Origin: Glycomyces salinus
GTDB taxonomy: Bacteria > Actinomycetota > Actinomycetes > Mycobacteriales > Micromonosporaceae
Reading direction: 5' to 3'
Length of the DNA: 64,000 bases
Assembly (NCBI RefSeq): GCF_016428645.1
Contig: NZ_JAELXW010000010.1
Coordinates: forward strand, 1-64,000
Shown: piece by piece, positions 1 to 7,835 of the stretch
How positions within the stretch are numbered: position 1 is the first letter of the stretch
How the letters are laid out: each line of letters opens with the position of its first letter
Program-made: the position numbers and the translations under genes
The notes under the pieces: model-generated
Seen by the model: only the letters and a program-made list of their open reading frames with translations
Databases searched by the model: none
Told to the model about the DNA's origin: nothing

Positions 1-118
1 AAACACCCTGTTGAGTTCTCAAACAACACGCCACAACCAAGACGATCCGAAACTTCTCAGATCGGCGCTTGGCCGGAGCAACCTGACTAAGCTAGCAGTC
101 CCAATTCGTGCCGTCTAA
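1..118 (-). promoter_or_regulatory. Probable promoter and leader of an rRNA operon running off the left edge
   Basis: Read on the minus strand, a candidate -35 TTAGAC (118-113) and -10 TAGCTT (94-89) are separated by 18 bp. They are followed at 24-6 by GTTTGAGAACTCAACAGGG. Strings of the form TTTGAGAACTCAA are typical of actinobacterial 16S rRNA leaders, where they act as boxA-like antitermination and processing signals. The inference is that a 16S gene begins just left of base 1 on the minus strand. No rRNA coding sequence is visible inside the window. Confidence 0.6.
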
Positions 119-481
119 TCCGGGGCCAGTGGCCTCGGCAACAGCCGAACGAGCCTCCATCGAGTCTCAGGTGATTCCCGCGCTTCGATCTGCGGTCCGC
201 GCCATATTGCTTGTCGCGAATCTCCGCTGCGATCTCCGGACCAGCCTCTCGGCTGTTCCGTTCCCCCGCGGGCAGAGATAAATATACACACCCCGGCCAA
301 GGCCCGATCGAGGGGGTCCGCCTCCGTACCCAAGGTACTCTTGACCTGCGGAGACTTCAAGATCTGCGCCCGGTTTCCCCTGTCGGTCGACCTGGCCGGC
401 ACGAGCGCGCACCATCTCTCCGCGACAGGTTCGGCTGTTAGCCTGCGAGCACCAGCAACTCCGCGAATCAGAGGAGAAGGC
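119..481. other. Intergenic stretch between rRNA leader and osmC-like gene
   Basis: About 360 bases with no convincing gene on either strand. Short open frames here lack ribosome-binding sites and family resemblance. A TTGACC at 341-346 could be a -35 for the following gene, but no good -10 lies at the right distance. Nothing else is supported. Confidence 0.5.
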
Positions 482-907
482 ATGTCAGTCACTCGCAACG
501 CACGCACTCGTTGGACCGGCGACCTCCAGGACGGCGGCGGTACGACCAGCTTCGTGTCGTCAGGCCTCCCGGACACTCCAGTGACCTGGGCCGCGCGCTC
601 CAACGAGCCCGAGGGCAAGACCAGCCCAGAGGAGCTCATCGCCGCAGCTCACGCCTCCTGCTACTCCATGGCCCTGTCCGGCAGTCTCGGCAAGGCGGGG
701 TACACGGCCGACGAGATCGTCACTGAAGCCGCGGTCGACTTCAAGCCCGGTACGGGGATCACCGGAGTCGCGCTTAGCGTCCGCGCGACGATCCCCGGCA
801 TCGGTGCCGAGGAGTTCGACGAGATCGCCGCGGCCACCAAGGACGGCTGCCCCGTCAGCCAGGCGCTCAAGGCGGTCCCGATCACGCTGGAGGCGAAGCT
901 CGGCTAG
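482..907 (+). CDS. OsmC-family peroxiredoxin (organic hydroperoxide reductase)
   Basis: A 141-residue protein of the OsmC/Ohr family, cytosolic thiol peroxidases that reduce organic hydroperoxides. The two family cysteines are visible in AAHASCYSMAL (about residue 59) and DGCPVSQAL (about residue 123), and the length is normal for OsmC. The ATG at 482 is preceded by GAGGAGAAGG (471-480), a good ribosome-binding site. A longer in-frame extension upstream has none. In mycothiol-using actinomycetes the electron donor may be lipoyl-linked or mycothiol-linked, which the sequence does not settle. It stands alone, upstream of a KamA-family enzyme on the same strand. Confidence 0.88.
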   Translation: MSVTRNARTRWTGDLQDGGGTTSFVSSGLPDTPVTWAARSNEPEGKTSPEELIAAAHASCYSMALSGSLGKAGYTADEIVTEAAVDFKPGTGITGVALSVRATIPGIGAEEFDEIAAATKDGCPVSQALKAVPITLEAKLG

Positions 908-1120
908 GGTCGAGCGCAAAGTCGAGAAAACTTCATATAGATCGCACACTGTGCGCGAAGGCAGCAGGTGCACCAGCCGTGACGGCAAGATCACGGGCCA
1001 GGTCCGAGGATGTGGTCCATCTGGCGGATCGGTGTGGTGATTGTTGGTTTCGCGCACGATTTGTAGCGATGCCTCATCGCCCAGTTTGAAAACTCATACC
1101 GTAAGGAGGTCGAGTCCGTC

Positions 1121-2413
1121 GTGACTACTCCAGAAAGCAGCGGCCGGCGATTCCGCGCGTACACCATCCGTCACCTTGACGACTTGTTGAAGCGCGCCCC
1201 GTTGACCGAGGAGCAGCGGCTCAGGACGAAGGCGGTCGCATCCGTGCTGCCGTTCCGCACCAACACCTACGTAGTCGATGAGCTCATCGACTGGGACAAC
1301 GCGGTCGACGATCCCATGTTCCGGCTGGTGTTCCCGCAGGAGGACATGCTGCCGCCCGAGGACGTCGATCATCTCGCTGAGCTGCTCCAGAAGGAAGCTC
1401 CCAAGCAGGAGATCACCGCGGCCGCGAACCAGATCCGCTTCAAGCTCAATCCGCATCCCGCCGGCCAGATCCAGCTCAACATCAAGGGCAAAGAGGATGC
1501 GGTCGAGGGTCTCCAGCACAAGTACAAGGAGACGGTGCTGTTCTTCCCCCAACAGGGGCAGACCTGCCACGCCTACTGCACTTACTGCTTCCGCTGGGCG
1601 CAGTTCGTGGGCATCGACGAGCTCAAGATGGCCAACAACGACATCGAAGAGCTCACCGGCTATGTGGGCCGGCACCCGGAGGTCACCAGCGTGCTGCTGA
1701 CCGGCGGCGATCCCATGATCATGGGTGAGACGGTCCTGCGGCGCTACGTCGAGCCGCTGCTGGAGATGGACCACGTCGAGTCGATCCGGATCGGTTCGAA
1801 GGCTCTGGCCTACTGGCCGCAGCGCTTCGTGACCGACCCCGACGCCGACGCCACGCTCCGGCTGTTCGAACAGGTCGTCAAGTCCGGCAGGAACCTGGCG
1901 TTCATGGCGCACTTCTCGCACCACAAGGAGCTCGAGCCCGAGATCGTCCAGGAGGCGGTGCGGCGCATCCGCGACACCGGCGCCGTGATCCGCACCCAGG
2001 CGCCGCTGATCCGCACCATCAACGACAGCGCCGAGCAGTGGGCGGGCATGTGGCGGACCCAGCACAAGCAGGGCATGGTCCCCTACTACATGTTCGTCGA
2101 GCGCGACACCGGCCCGCAGGACTACTTCTCGGTCCCGCTGGTACGCGCCTGGGAGATCTTCCGGGACGCGTTCAGCCAGGTCTCGGGCCTGTGCCGCACA
2201 GTCCGGGGGCCGTCGATGTCGGCCACGCCCGGCAAGGTGACCTTGGACGGAGTCACCGAGATCAATGGCGAGAAGGTTTTCGCGCTGCGGATGCTCCAGG
2301 CGCGGAACCCGGATATCGTCGGCCGTCCGTTCTTCGCCAAGTACGACGAGAACGCGGTCTGGGTCGACGACCTGAAGCCGGCGTTCGCCGACAAGTTCCC
2401 GTTCGACGCGTAG
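1121..2413 (+). CDS. KamA-family radical SAM / PLP aminomutase
   Basis: A 430-residue member of the lysine 2,3-aminomutase (KamA) radical SAM family. The CxxxCxxC cluster motif is CHAYCTYC (Cys149, 153, 156), followed by the SAM-binding LTGGDP. A lysine in ATPGK (about residue 370) lies where KamA proteins carry their PLP-binding lysine. Start is GTG at 1121 with a strong TAAGGAGGT at 1102-1110. The sequence after the cluster (CFRWAQFVG) differs from both classical KamA and EpmB, so the substrate is uncertain. It is clearly distinct from the second KamA at 40.8 kb, which sits in a lysine-degradation cluster. This copy has no pathway partners nearby, and a terminator follows it at 2521-2550. 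Confidence 0.85.
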   Translation: MTTPESSGRRFRAYTIRHLDDLLKRAPLTEEQRLRTKAVASVLPFRTNTYVVDELIDWDNAVDDPMFRLVFPQEDMLPPEDVDHLAELLQKEAPKQEITAAANQIRFKLNPHPAGQIQLNIKGKEDAVEGLQHKYKETVLFFPQQGQTCHAYCTYCFRWAQFVGIDELKMANNDIEELTGYVGRHPEVTSVLLTGGDPMIMGETVLRRYVEPLLEMDHVESIRIGSKALAYWPQRFVTDPDADATLRLFEQVVKSGRNLAFMAHFSHHKELEPEIVQEAVRRIRDTGAVIRTQAPLIRTINDSAEQWAGMWRTQHKQGMVPYYMFVERDTGPQDYFSVPLVRAWEIFRDAFSQVSGLCRTVRGPSMSATPGKVTLDGVTEINGEKVFALRMLQARNPDIVGRPFFAKYDENAVWVDDLKPAFADKFPFDA

Positions 2414-2520
2414 CAGAGAACGACCGACCCCGCGACCACTTGTGATCGCCTGAGGCCGCGCGGCCTCTCCCCCGGAGTCTTTTCGCCCGGTAGCCCGAAT
2501 GGCAGGATAGAACTTCACGA

Positions 2521-2550
2521 GCCGGAGCGGCCTCTCGCCGCTCCGGCTTT
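2521..2550. terminator. Bidirectional rho-independent terminator
   Basis: A perfect 10-bp inverted repeat, GCCGGAGCGG (2521-2530) and CCGCTCCGGC (2538-2547), with a 7-nt loop and TTT after it on the plus strand. It lies between two convergent genes (KamA-family enzyme and quinone reductase) and can serve both. Confidence 0.8.
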
Positions 2551-2557
2551 CGCGTGC

Positions 2558-3310
2558 TCAGGCTATGTGGAGATCGAAGCCGGTCGTGCCGGGGCGCTCT
2601 CGGCCGGGCTTGAGGCGCTTGGACTGGTCGTAGTCGCCGCCGGCCTGCTTGCGGTAGGCGATCGGCTCGGTCGTCTCGAGGGTCTCGAGGTGTTCGCGGA
2701 GGCGTCGGGCCGCGGCCGCGTAGTCGTCTTCGTCGAACTTCACGGTCGAGGGGATGAGCAGCGGCGGCAGGACGTCCATGCCGGTGTAGAAGAAGATCCC
2801 GTGGTTGATCGGGAACATCAGGTCGTCGAAGCTGCCGTTGACGCCGCGGTCGGACAGGTGGGCTTCGGCGGCGCCGGTGGTGACGACGGCCATGGCGCGT
2901 TTGCCGGCGAGCCTGCCGTCGCCGTACCGCTTCCAGCCGCGGCCGCTGCCGTAGCCGAAGCCGTTGGCGAGGACTCGGTCGACCCAGCCCTTCATGATGG
3001 CCGGCATCGAGAACCACCAGAGGGGGAACTGGAAGAGGATCGCGTCGGAGGCCAGGAGTTTCTCCTGTTCGGCCAGGATGTCGGCGCTGAGGGATCCGGC
3101 TTCGAACGCCTGGCCGGAGGCGGCCATGAAGTTGCCGTCCTCGACCGGGCCGAGGTCGTCGTAGTCGGCGGTGGCCTTCCAGTTCATCGCGTACAGGTCG
3201 GAGACGGTGACCTGGTGGCCGAGTTCATCGAGGGCCTTGACCGCCTCGTCGCGCAGGGAGGCGTTGAGTGACGTGGCGGACGGGTGGGCGTAAACGATGT
3301 GGATGTTCAT
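2558..3310 (-). CDS. NAD(P)H dehydrogenase (quinone), flavodoxin-fold
   Basis: A flavodoxin-like FMN/FAD quinone reductase of the NQO1/MdaB/YwrO type, about 250 residues. The N-terminus IHIVYAHPS gives the flavin phosphate-binding loop, and FQFPLWWFSMPAIMKGWVDRV is the hallmark active-site stretch of this family. Such enzymes carry out two-electron reduction of quinones and other electrophiles in the cytosol. Two ATGs are possible (3319 and 3310). I chose 3310 because the fold begins immediately after it; neither has a clear Shine-Dalgarno. It is divergent from an MmyB-type regulator, a common arrangement for oxidoreductases in actinomycetes, and is probably controlled by it. Confidence 0.85.
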   Translation of the reverse strand: MNIHIVYAHPSATSLNASLRDEAVKALDELGHQVTVSDLYAMNWKATADYDDLGPVEDGNFMAASGQAFEAGSLSADILAEQEKLLASDAILFQFPLWWFSMPAIMKGWVDRVLANGFGYGSGRGWKRYGDGRLAGKRAMAVVTTGAAEAHLSDRGVNGSFDDLMFPINHGIFFYTGMDVLPPLLIPSTVKFDEDDYAAAARRLREHLETLETTEPIAYRKQAGGDYDQSKRLKPGRERPGTTGFDLHIA

Positions 3311-3375
3311 GGCGACCATGCTGCTGCGGTTCCGGCGGTGCCGCCAGACGTCTGTTCGACCACGGGTTGTTCCAC

Positions 3376-3396
3376 CCTAGGACTGACAGACCTAGG
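3376..3396. promoter_or_regulatory. Candidate operator: two CCTAGG boxes between divergent genes
   Basis: CCTAGG occurs at 3376-3381 and again at 3391-3396, 15 bp apart. Each box is self-palindromic. They lie in the 132-bp gap between the quinone reductase (minus) and the MmyB-type regulator (plus). The position suggests a binding site for that regulator; this is inference from location and symmetry. Confidence 0.4.
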
Positions 3397-3442
3397 CAGG
3401 TCGTCGAGGTTTTGGTGATACTTGGCGCGGAGGTGTTGTGGG

Positions 3443-4300
3443 ATGTCATCTGATGCTGCTGAGATTCACAAACTCGACGATGTCGTCGATTTGGGGAAAT
3501 TCCTTCAGGCCCGCCGGGCCCGGATCAATCCGGAGGATGTCGGGCTTTCCGACGGCGCGCGTCGGCGCGTGCCCGGGCTGCGGCGCGAGGAGTTGGCGCT
3601 GCTGGCGGGGGTGAGCGTGGACTACTACACGCGTCTGGAGCAGGGCCGCGCGAAGCGGCCTTCCGATCAGGTGCTCGACGCGGTGGCGCGGGCGCTGCGG
3701 CTCGATGCGACCACGCGGGCGCACCTGCATCGGCTGGCGGGGACCACTCGGCGGGGTCCGGCGCATCCGAGCGCGGCGGTGCGGCCGTCGCTTGAGACGA
3801 TGCTGGCGCAGATCACCGCGTTCCCGGCCCTGATCATGAACCACCGGCAGGACGTGTTGGCCTCGAACCGGATGGCGCGCCTGCTGTACGGGGGGTTCGG
3901 CTGGGATCTGGAGGCCGGGCCGAACTTCGTGCGGTTGATGTTCGAGGACGATTCGCGGCAGTACTTTCCCGATTGGGAGGACGTGTGCTCGGCCGAGTCG
4001 GTGGCGCAGTTGCGGAAGACGGCGGCGCTGTTCCCCGAGGACCGGGAGTTGACGTCGATGATCGGTGAGTTGTCGGTGGCGCACCGGTTGTTCGCGGAGT
4101 TGTGGGCTCGGGCCGAGGTGATGGATTGCAATGTCGGTTCGGTGCGGTTCGACCATCCGATGGTGGGGCGCTTGGAGCTTTACAAGGACCAGTTCCGGGT
4201 GGCCGACGGGAGCGGTCAGATGCTGGTGACGTTGACGGCGTCTCCGGGCACGGACGACTACGACCGGATGCGGTTGCTGGAGTCGAGCCGGGCGGCCTGA
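3443..4300 (+). CDS. XRE-type HTH regulator with MmyB-like ligand domain
   Basis: A 285-residue cytosolic transcription factor. Residues about 12-80 form an XRE helix-turn-helix (LRREELALLAGVSVDYYTRL, preceded by RRRVPG). The rest (ITAFPALIMNHRQDVLASN, then PNFVRLMF) is the MmyB-like PAS-type ligand domain typical of actinomycete regulators next to oxidoreductases. The ATG at 3443 follows GCGGAGG (3427-3433); an in-frame start at 3422 would precede that site. It faces the quinone reductase and probably represses it and itself through the CCTAGG boxes. Its ligand is unknown. Confidence 0.85.
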   Translation: MSSDAAEIHKLDDVVDLGKFLQARRARINPEDVGLSDGARRRVPGLRREELALLAGVSVDYYTRLEQGRAKRPSDQVLDAVARALRLDATTRAHLHRLAGTTRRGPAHPSAAVRPSLETMLAQITAFPALIMNHRQDVLASNRMARLLYGGFGWDLEAGPNFVRLMFEDDSRQYFPDWEDVCSAESVAQLRKTAALFPEDRELTSMIGELSVAHRLFAELWARAEVMDCNVGSVRFDHPMVGRLELYKDQFRVADGSGQMLVTLTASPGTDDYDRMRLLESSRAA

Positions 4301-4314
4301 CTCCAGCGGGTCCG

Positions 4315-5184
4315 CTAGCGGATGGTGAGCGATTCGACGATGCTCACCCAGTCGCTGTCGCCGCGGCCGGTGGCGGCGAGTTCGTCGAGGAGTTTCTTGC
4401 CGGTCTCGAGGAAGTCGGCCTTGATGCCCTGTTCGCGGCTGGCGGCGATGAGGGAGGCGACGGCGGGCCGGGTGAAGTTCACGTCTTGGCCTTGTGCCGG
4501 GTGGTAGGCGCCGCTGTCGATGATCGCTCCGAAGCCGGGCAGGTGGCCCATGATGGCGCCGAGCCAGTCGCCGACGGCTTCGGCGGTGTCGGTGGCGCTG
4601 ACGCCGACGGTGCGCATCATGGCGGCGGCCTGGAGGTATCCGCTGAGCATCAGGTACATCGATGAGAGCAGCGCCATGTCCTTGAGTGCGGCGACGCCGG
4701 GGTCGGTGCCTTCGAACCGGGTCGTGCCGAGCGGTTCGAGTGCGGGTCCGGCGAGCGTGAAGGCGTTCTCACTGCCCGAGTAGAGGAAGAGGGATTCGGG
4801 CTTGCCGATCATGTCGGGTGTGGCCATGATGGCGCCGTCGAGGTAGTCGATGCCGTGTTCGGTGGCCCATGCGGCGGTGGTTCGGGCTTCGTTCGGTGTG
4901 GTGGTGGTCAGGTTGACCAGGGTTTTGCCGCGCAGTCGTTCGGCGGCCGGTTCGAGGTTCTGGTGGACGCTGGCGTGGTCGAGCAGGACGGCGATGACGA
5001 TGTCGGAGGCGTCGGCGGCTTCGGTGATGGTGGTCGCGGCGGTGGATCCGGCTTTGACGTGCGGTTCGGTCTTGGCGGTGGTGCGGTTCCACACGGTGGT
5101 GGTGAGGCCGGTCTCGCGGAGGCGTTCGGTGATGGCCGAGCCCATGGCGCCGAGGCCGAGGATGGTCATGTCGCTTTGTGGCAT
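4315..5184 (-). CDS. Imine reductase-like NAD(P)-dependent oxidoreductase
   Basis: A 289-residue protein of the beta-hydroxyacid dehydrogenase/imine reductase superfamily. The N-terminal Rossmann motif is LGLGAMGSAI, and the NADPH-type motif VWNRTTAK supports NADPH use. The C-terminal half is the all-helical dimerisation domain that forms the active site between subunits. It lies 15 nt downstream of a second enzyme of the same length and architecture, so the pair look like an old tandem duplication forming one operon under the HxlR regulator. Known relatives reduce cyclic imines or iminium ions; the natural substrate here cannot be inferred. Confidence 0.83.
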   Translation of the reverse strand: MPQSDMTILGLGAMGSAITERLRETGLTTTVWNRTTAKTEPHVKAGSTAATTITEAADASDIVIAVLLDHASVHQNLEPAAERLRGKTLVNLTTTTPNEARTTAAWATEHGIDYLDGAIMATPDMIGKPESLFLYSGSENAFTLAGPALEPLGTTRFEGTDPGVAALKDMALLSSMYLMLSGYLQAAAMMRTVGVSATDTAEAVGDWLGAIMGHLPGFGAIIDSGAYHPAQGQDVNFTRPAVASLIAASREQGIKADFLETGKKLLDELAATGRGDSDWVSIVESLTIR

Positions 5185-5199
5185 GGTCCTTGCTTTCTT

Positions 5200-6069
5200 T
5201 CAGGCGGCGTCGCCGCGGATGATCCGGTAGACGGGGACGGGGTGTCCGGCTTTGTCTGTGGCTTCGATGGCGCGCCGGTAGTAGTCCTGGACGGTCCTGG
5301 TGAGTCGGGCGTCGACGCCGAGGTCTTCGCTGGCGTCGATGACGTGTTGGGCGCCGGCGTGCATCATCTTGAAGCTGTGAAGGTCGCCCCAGCCGCCGTG
5401 TTTGGCGCCTTCGGCGAATTCGCGCATGAAGTCGCGGTAGCTGTTCGGGTGGCCGGAGGCTCCGGCGACGAAGCGGTCGAGGTCGGCGCCGGAGCGGTCG
5501 ACGATGGCCAGCGCCTGTTCCCAGCCGATGAGGAAGGCGTGGAAGAGGGCGAGTTCGGCCTGGTAGAAGACCTGTGCGAGGCCGTAGTCGTCGCCGAGGT
5601 ACTCCTGGCGGCTGAGGGGTCGAAGGAGGTCCCGGTGGGCTTCGAAGACGTCCTTGGGTCCGCTGAGGTAGAGGTATGAGTCGGGGTGCTTGATGTCGTC
5701 GCCTTGGGACATGAAGCCGCCGACGAGGTATTGGGCGCCGTGCTCGGTGGCCCAAGCGGCGCCTTCGCGGGTGTTCTCGGGCGAGTCCGAGGAGAGGTTG
5801 GCGATGACCTTGCCTCGGAGGTGGTCGGCGGCCGGACCGAGGATGTCGTACATGGCCTGGTAGTGGGTGAGGCTGAGGATGATGACCCGGTTGGCGTCGA
5901 GGGCTTCGGCGGCGGTTTCGGCGCGGTGGGCGCCGAGTTCGGCCATGGCTTCGGCTTTGGCGGCGGTGCGGTTCCATACGGTGACCTCGATGCCGGCCTC
6001 GATGAGGGCCTTGACCATGGCCTGGCCCATCGGGCCCAGGCCGATGACGGTCAGGGATTGCTGTGACAT
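5200..6069 (-). CDS. Imine reductase-like NAD(P)-dependent oxidoreductase (paralogue)
   Basis: A 289-residue enzyme with Rossmann motif IGLGPMGQAM and NADPH-type motif VWNRTAAKAE. The C-terminal helical domain includes the conserved FYQAELALFHAF helix. The ATG at 6069 (protein begins MSQQSLTVIG) is preferred over an in-frame start at 6147, because the fold begins directly after it and AAGGGG lies about 7 nt upstream. It is the first gene of the two-gene operon, so the promoter probably lies between 6070 and 6208, shared with the divergent HxlR gene. Relatedness to the next gene is obvious but diverged, so different substrates are likely. Confidence 0.83.
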   Translation of the reverse strand: MSQQSLTVIGLGPMGQAMVKALIEAGIEVTVWNRTAAKAEAMAELGAHRAETAAEALDANRVIILSLTHYQAMYDILGPAADHLRGKVIANLSSDSPENTREGAAWATEHGAQYLVGGFMSQGDDIKHPDSYLYLSGPKDVFEAHRDLLRPLSRQEYLGDDYGLAQVFYQAELALFHAFLIGWEQALAIVDRSGADLDRFVAGASGHPNSYRDFMREFAEGAKHGGWGDLHSFKMMHAGAQHVIDASEDLGVDARLTRTVQDYYRRAIEATDKAGHPVPVYRIIRGDAA

Positions 6070-6208
6070 GCGGTGCCCCTTGGTAGGTGGTGTCTTGCGG
6101 GTTTCGGCGCCGGGGTCAATGGTCGGTCGGCGCGGATAGGCTTGCAAGACCGCACTTTCGGGTGGGGTTACTTACCTCGTGGTTCGAAATATGGTCGGGA
6201 GGAATCCG

Positions 6209-6547
6209 ATGCACATCGCTGGTGACGCAGATCAACTCTGCGGGATGGCGGTCGCCATCGACGTGGTCGGCGGGAAGTGGAAGCTGCACCTGATGTGGGT
6301 GCTGGCCGAGGGCCCGCAGCGCTTCGGGCGGATCCGGCGGATGCTCGATGGGGTGAGCGAGAAGGTCCTGGCCGAGAATCTGCGCCGGCTCGAGGCGGCC
6401 GGGATCGTGCACCGGGAGCTCTACCCGGAGGTGCCCCCGCGGGTGGAGTATTCGCTGACGCCGCTGGGGCGTGACCTCAATGAGGCGCTGGCGCCCCTGG
6501 AGGAGTGGGGCGACCGGAACCGGGAGATCTTGACGGCGCGAGGCTAG
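6209..6547 (+). CDS. HxlR-family winged-helix regulator
   Basis: A 112-residue HxlR/YodB-type MarR-like repressor. The family core is seen as CGMAVAIDVVGGKWKLHLMW, RFGRIRRMLDGVSEKVLAENLRRLEAAGIVHR and RVEYSLTPLG. A cysteine close to the N-terminus, as in redox- and electrophile-sensing members, is present (about residue 10). The ATG at 6209 has GGGAGGA at 6197-6203; in-frame starts at 6179 and 6191 lie upstream of or overlap that site. It is divergent from the two imine-reductase-like genes and is their likely regulator. Its stop overlaps the stop of the convergent DUF2087 gene by CTAG. Confidence 0.85.
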   Translation: MHIAGDADQLCGMAVAIDVVGGKWKLHLMWVLAEGPQRFGRIRRMLDGVSEKVLAENLRRLEAAGIVHRELYPEVPPRVEYSLTPLGRDLNEALAPLEEWGDRNREILTARG

Positions 6548-7053
6548 AGCGGCGGGGCTTGGCGGCGGCGGTATTCGCGGCCGCCGGCGGTTCGTTCGAG
6601 GAGGAGTTCGTCGATCATGTCGCGGCGCAGTTGGAGCGGGTCGTCGTACTCGGCGGCCAGGGCTTCGGTGATCTCGCGTTCGGTGTAGGCGCGGTCGAAC
6701 TCGAAGAGGCGTCCGGCGAGGTCGTGCAGGAGGGCGACGCGGGTGCGGCGGTTGACGGGCCGTTCGGTGATGTGGCCTTCGGAGTAGAGCGCGGCGAGGT
6801 CGGGGGTGACGTCGGCGGGGGCGTCGGGGATGGCCTCGCGGGCGGCCTTGGCGGCGCGTTGGAAGGCGGCGGGGTCGGCGTGTACGCGGCCGTCGGCGCG
6901 TTGGACGAGCCCGGATTTGAGTAGGCGCGGCAGGGTCTTCGCGTCGATCTGGGAGGGGTGGAGCCCGTCTGGTCCGGCCAGGGCGATCTGGGCGAACGCG
7001 CGGAGGCGTTCGGGGTCGGCGAGGGCCTTGACGATGGCGTGGCTCGGTTCCAT
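6544..7053 (-). CDS. DUF2087 domain protein with N-terminal HTH-like region
   Basis: A 169-residue protein. Residues 1-60 (IVKALADPERLRAFAQIAL) resemble the winged-helix region of ArsR-like regulators. The C-terminal 70 residues match the DUF2087 pattern: YTEREITEALAAEYDDPLQL followed by RRDMIDELLLERTAGG. Proteins with this architecture are thought to be transcriptional regulators, but targets are not known. Start is ATG at 7053. The stop shares CTAG (6544-6547) with the convergent HxlR gene. Confidence 0.75.
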   Translation of the reverse strand: MEPSHAIVKALADPERLRAFAQIALAGPDGLHPSQIDAKTLPRLLKSGLVQRADGRVHADPAAFQRAAKAAREAIPDAPADVTPDLAALYSEGHITERPVNRRTRVALLHDLAGRLFEFDRAYTEREITEALAAEYDDPLQLRRDMIDELLLERTAGGREYRRRQAPPL

Positions 7054-7100
7054 GGGCCCAGCCTGGTGCCCGGAGGCGGGCCGGTCAAGGCGTTTTCGGG

Positions 7101-7760
7101 TCAGTCGCGGAGGGTTCGCAGGTAGGCGAGGTCGACGCCTTCGAGGGTGTTCAGGCGCGTGACCTCGAGGTCGTCGGGGAGGGGGACTTCGCTGGGGACT
7201 GCCAGGGTGACCGCTCCGGCGGCGAGAGCGGAGCCGACGCCGGACAGGGAGTCCTCGAAGACGACGCTGCGGGTGATGTCGACGCCGAGTTTGGCCGCGG
7301 CGGTCAGGTACGGCTCGGGGTGGGGTTTCTTCTCTTCGACCTCGTCGCCGCAGATGGTGAGGTGGAAGTTGTCGGGGCCGAGCTGGTTGATGATGATGTC
7401 GGACAGCTCGCGCGGGGTGGAGGTGACCAGGGCGGTGGGCAGGCCGGCGGCGCGGGATTCGAGCAGGAGTTCGCGGGCGCCGGGCTTCCATGCGACGCCT
7501 TGGGCGAACAGTTCTCTCATGCGTGTGCGCAGCCATTGCTGGTGCTCGGGGGCGTTCTCGAGCGGCAGGCCGAGGCTTTCGAGGAGCAGGATGACCGAGG
7601 CGCCCTCGTTGGTGCCGACCATGCGGGCGCGGACGTCGGGGTCGAGGGTGCCGCCGAGGGTGACGGCCAGTTCTTCGATGCCGATGTCCCAGATGACCTC
7701 GCTGTCGACGAGGGTGCCGTCCATGTCGAAGAGCACGGCTTGCGGAAAGTCAGTCGTCAC
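7101..7760 (-). CDS. HAD-superfamily phosphatase (beta-PGM/phosphoglycolate-type)
   Basis: A 219-residue HAD hydrolase. Motif I is LFDMDGTLVDSE (nucleophilic Asp and general acid Asp), motif II is the threonine in ALVTSTP, motif III is the lysine in EEKKPHPEPY, and motif IV is VVFEDSLSGV. The helical cap domain is inserted after motif I, as in the beta-phosphoglucomutase/phosphoglycolate phosphatase subfamily. It should dephosphorylate a small sugar or metabolite phosphate in the cytosol; the substrate is not predictable. It is transcribed away from the thymidine kinase gene with a 75-bp gap, possibly the same transcript. Confidence 0.85.
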   Translation of the reverse strand: MTTDFPQAVLFDMDGTLVDSEVIWDIGIEELAVTLGGTLDPDVRARMVGTNEGASVILLLESLGLPLENAPEHQQWLRTRMRELFAQGVAWKPGARELLLESRAAGLPTALVTSTPRELSDIIINQLGPDNFHLTICGDEVEEKKPHPEPYLTAAAKLGVDITRSVVFEDSLSGVGSALAAGAVTLAVPSEVPLPDDLEVTRLNTLEGVDLAYLRTLRD

Positions 7761-7835
7761 CCCTGCAACGGTACGGGGGTGGCGGGTGTTGCCGACGGGT
7801 TCGCGCGGCTCGGGCGAGCGGGCTCACACGGAGGG

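Noticed and set aside
115-639. Minus-strand open frame over the left-edge gap and osmC
   Set aside because: It overlaps the well-supported osmC-like gene, has no ribosome-binding site and no recognisable family.
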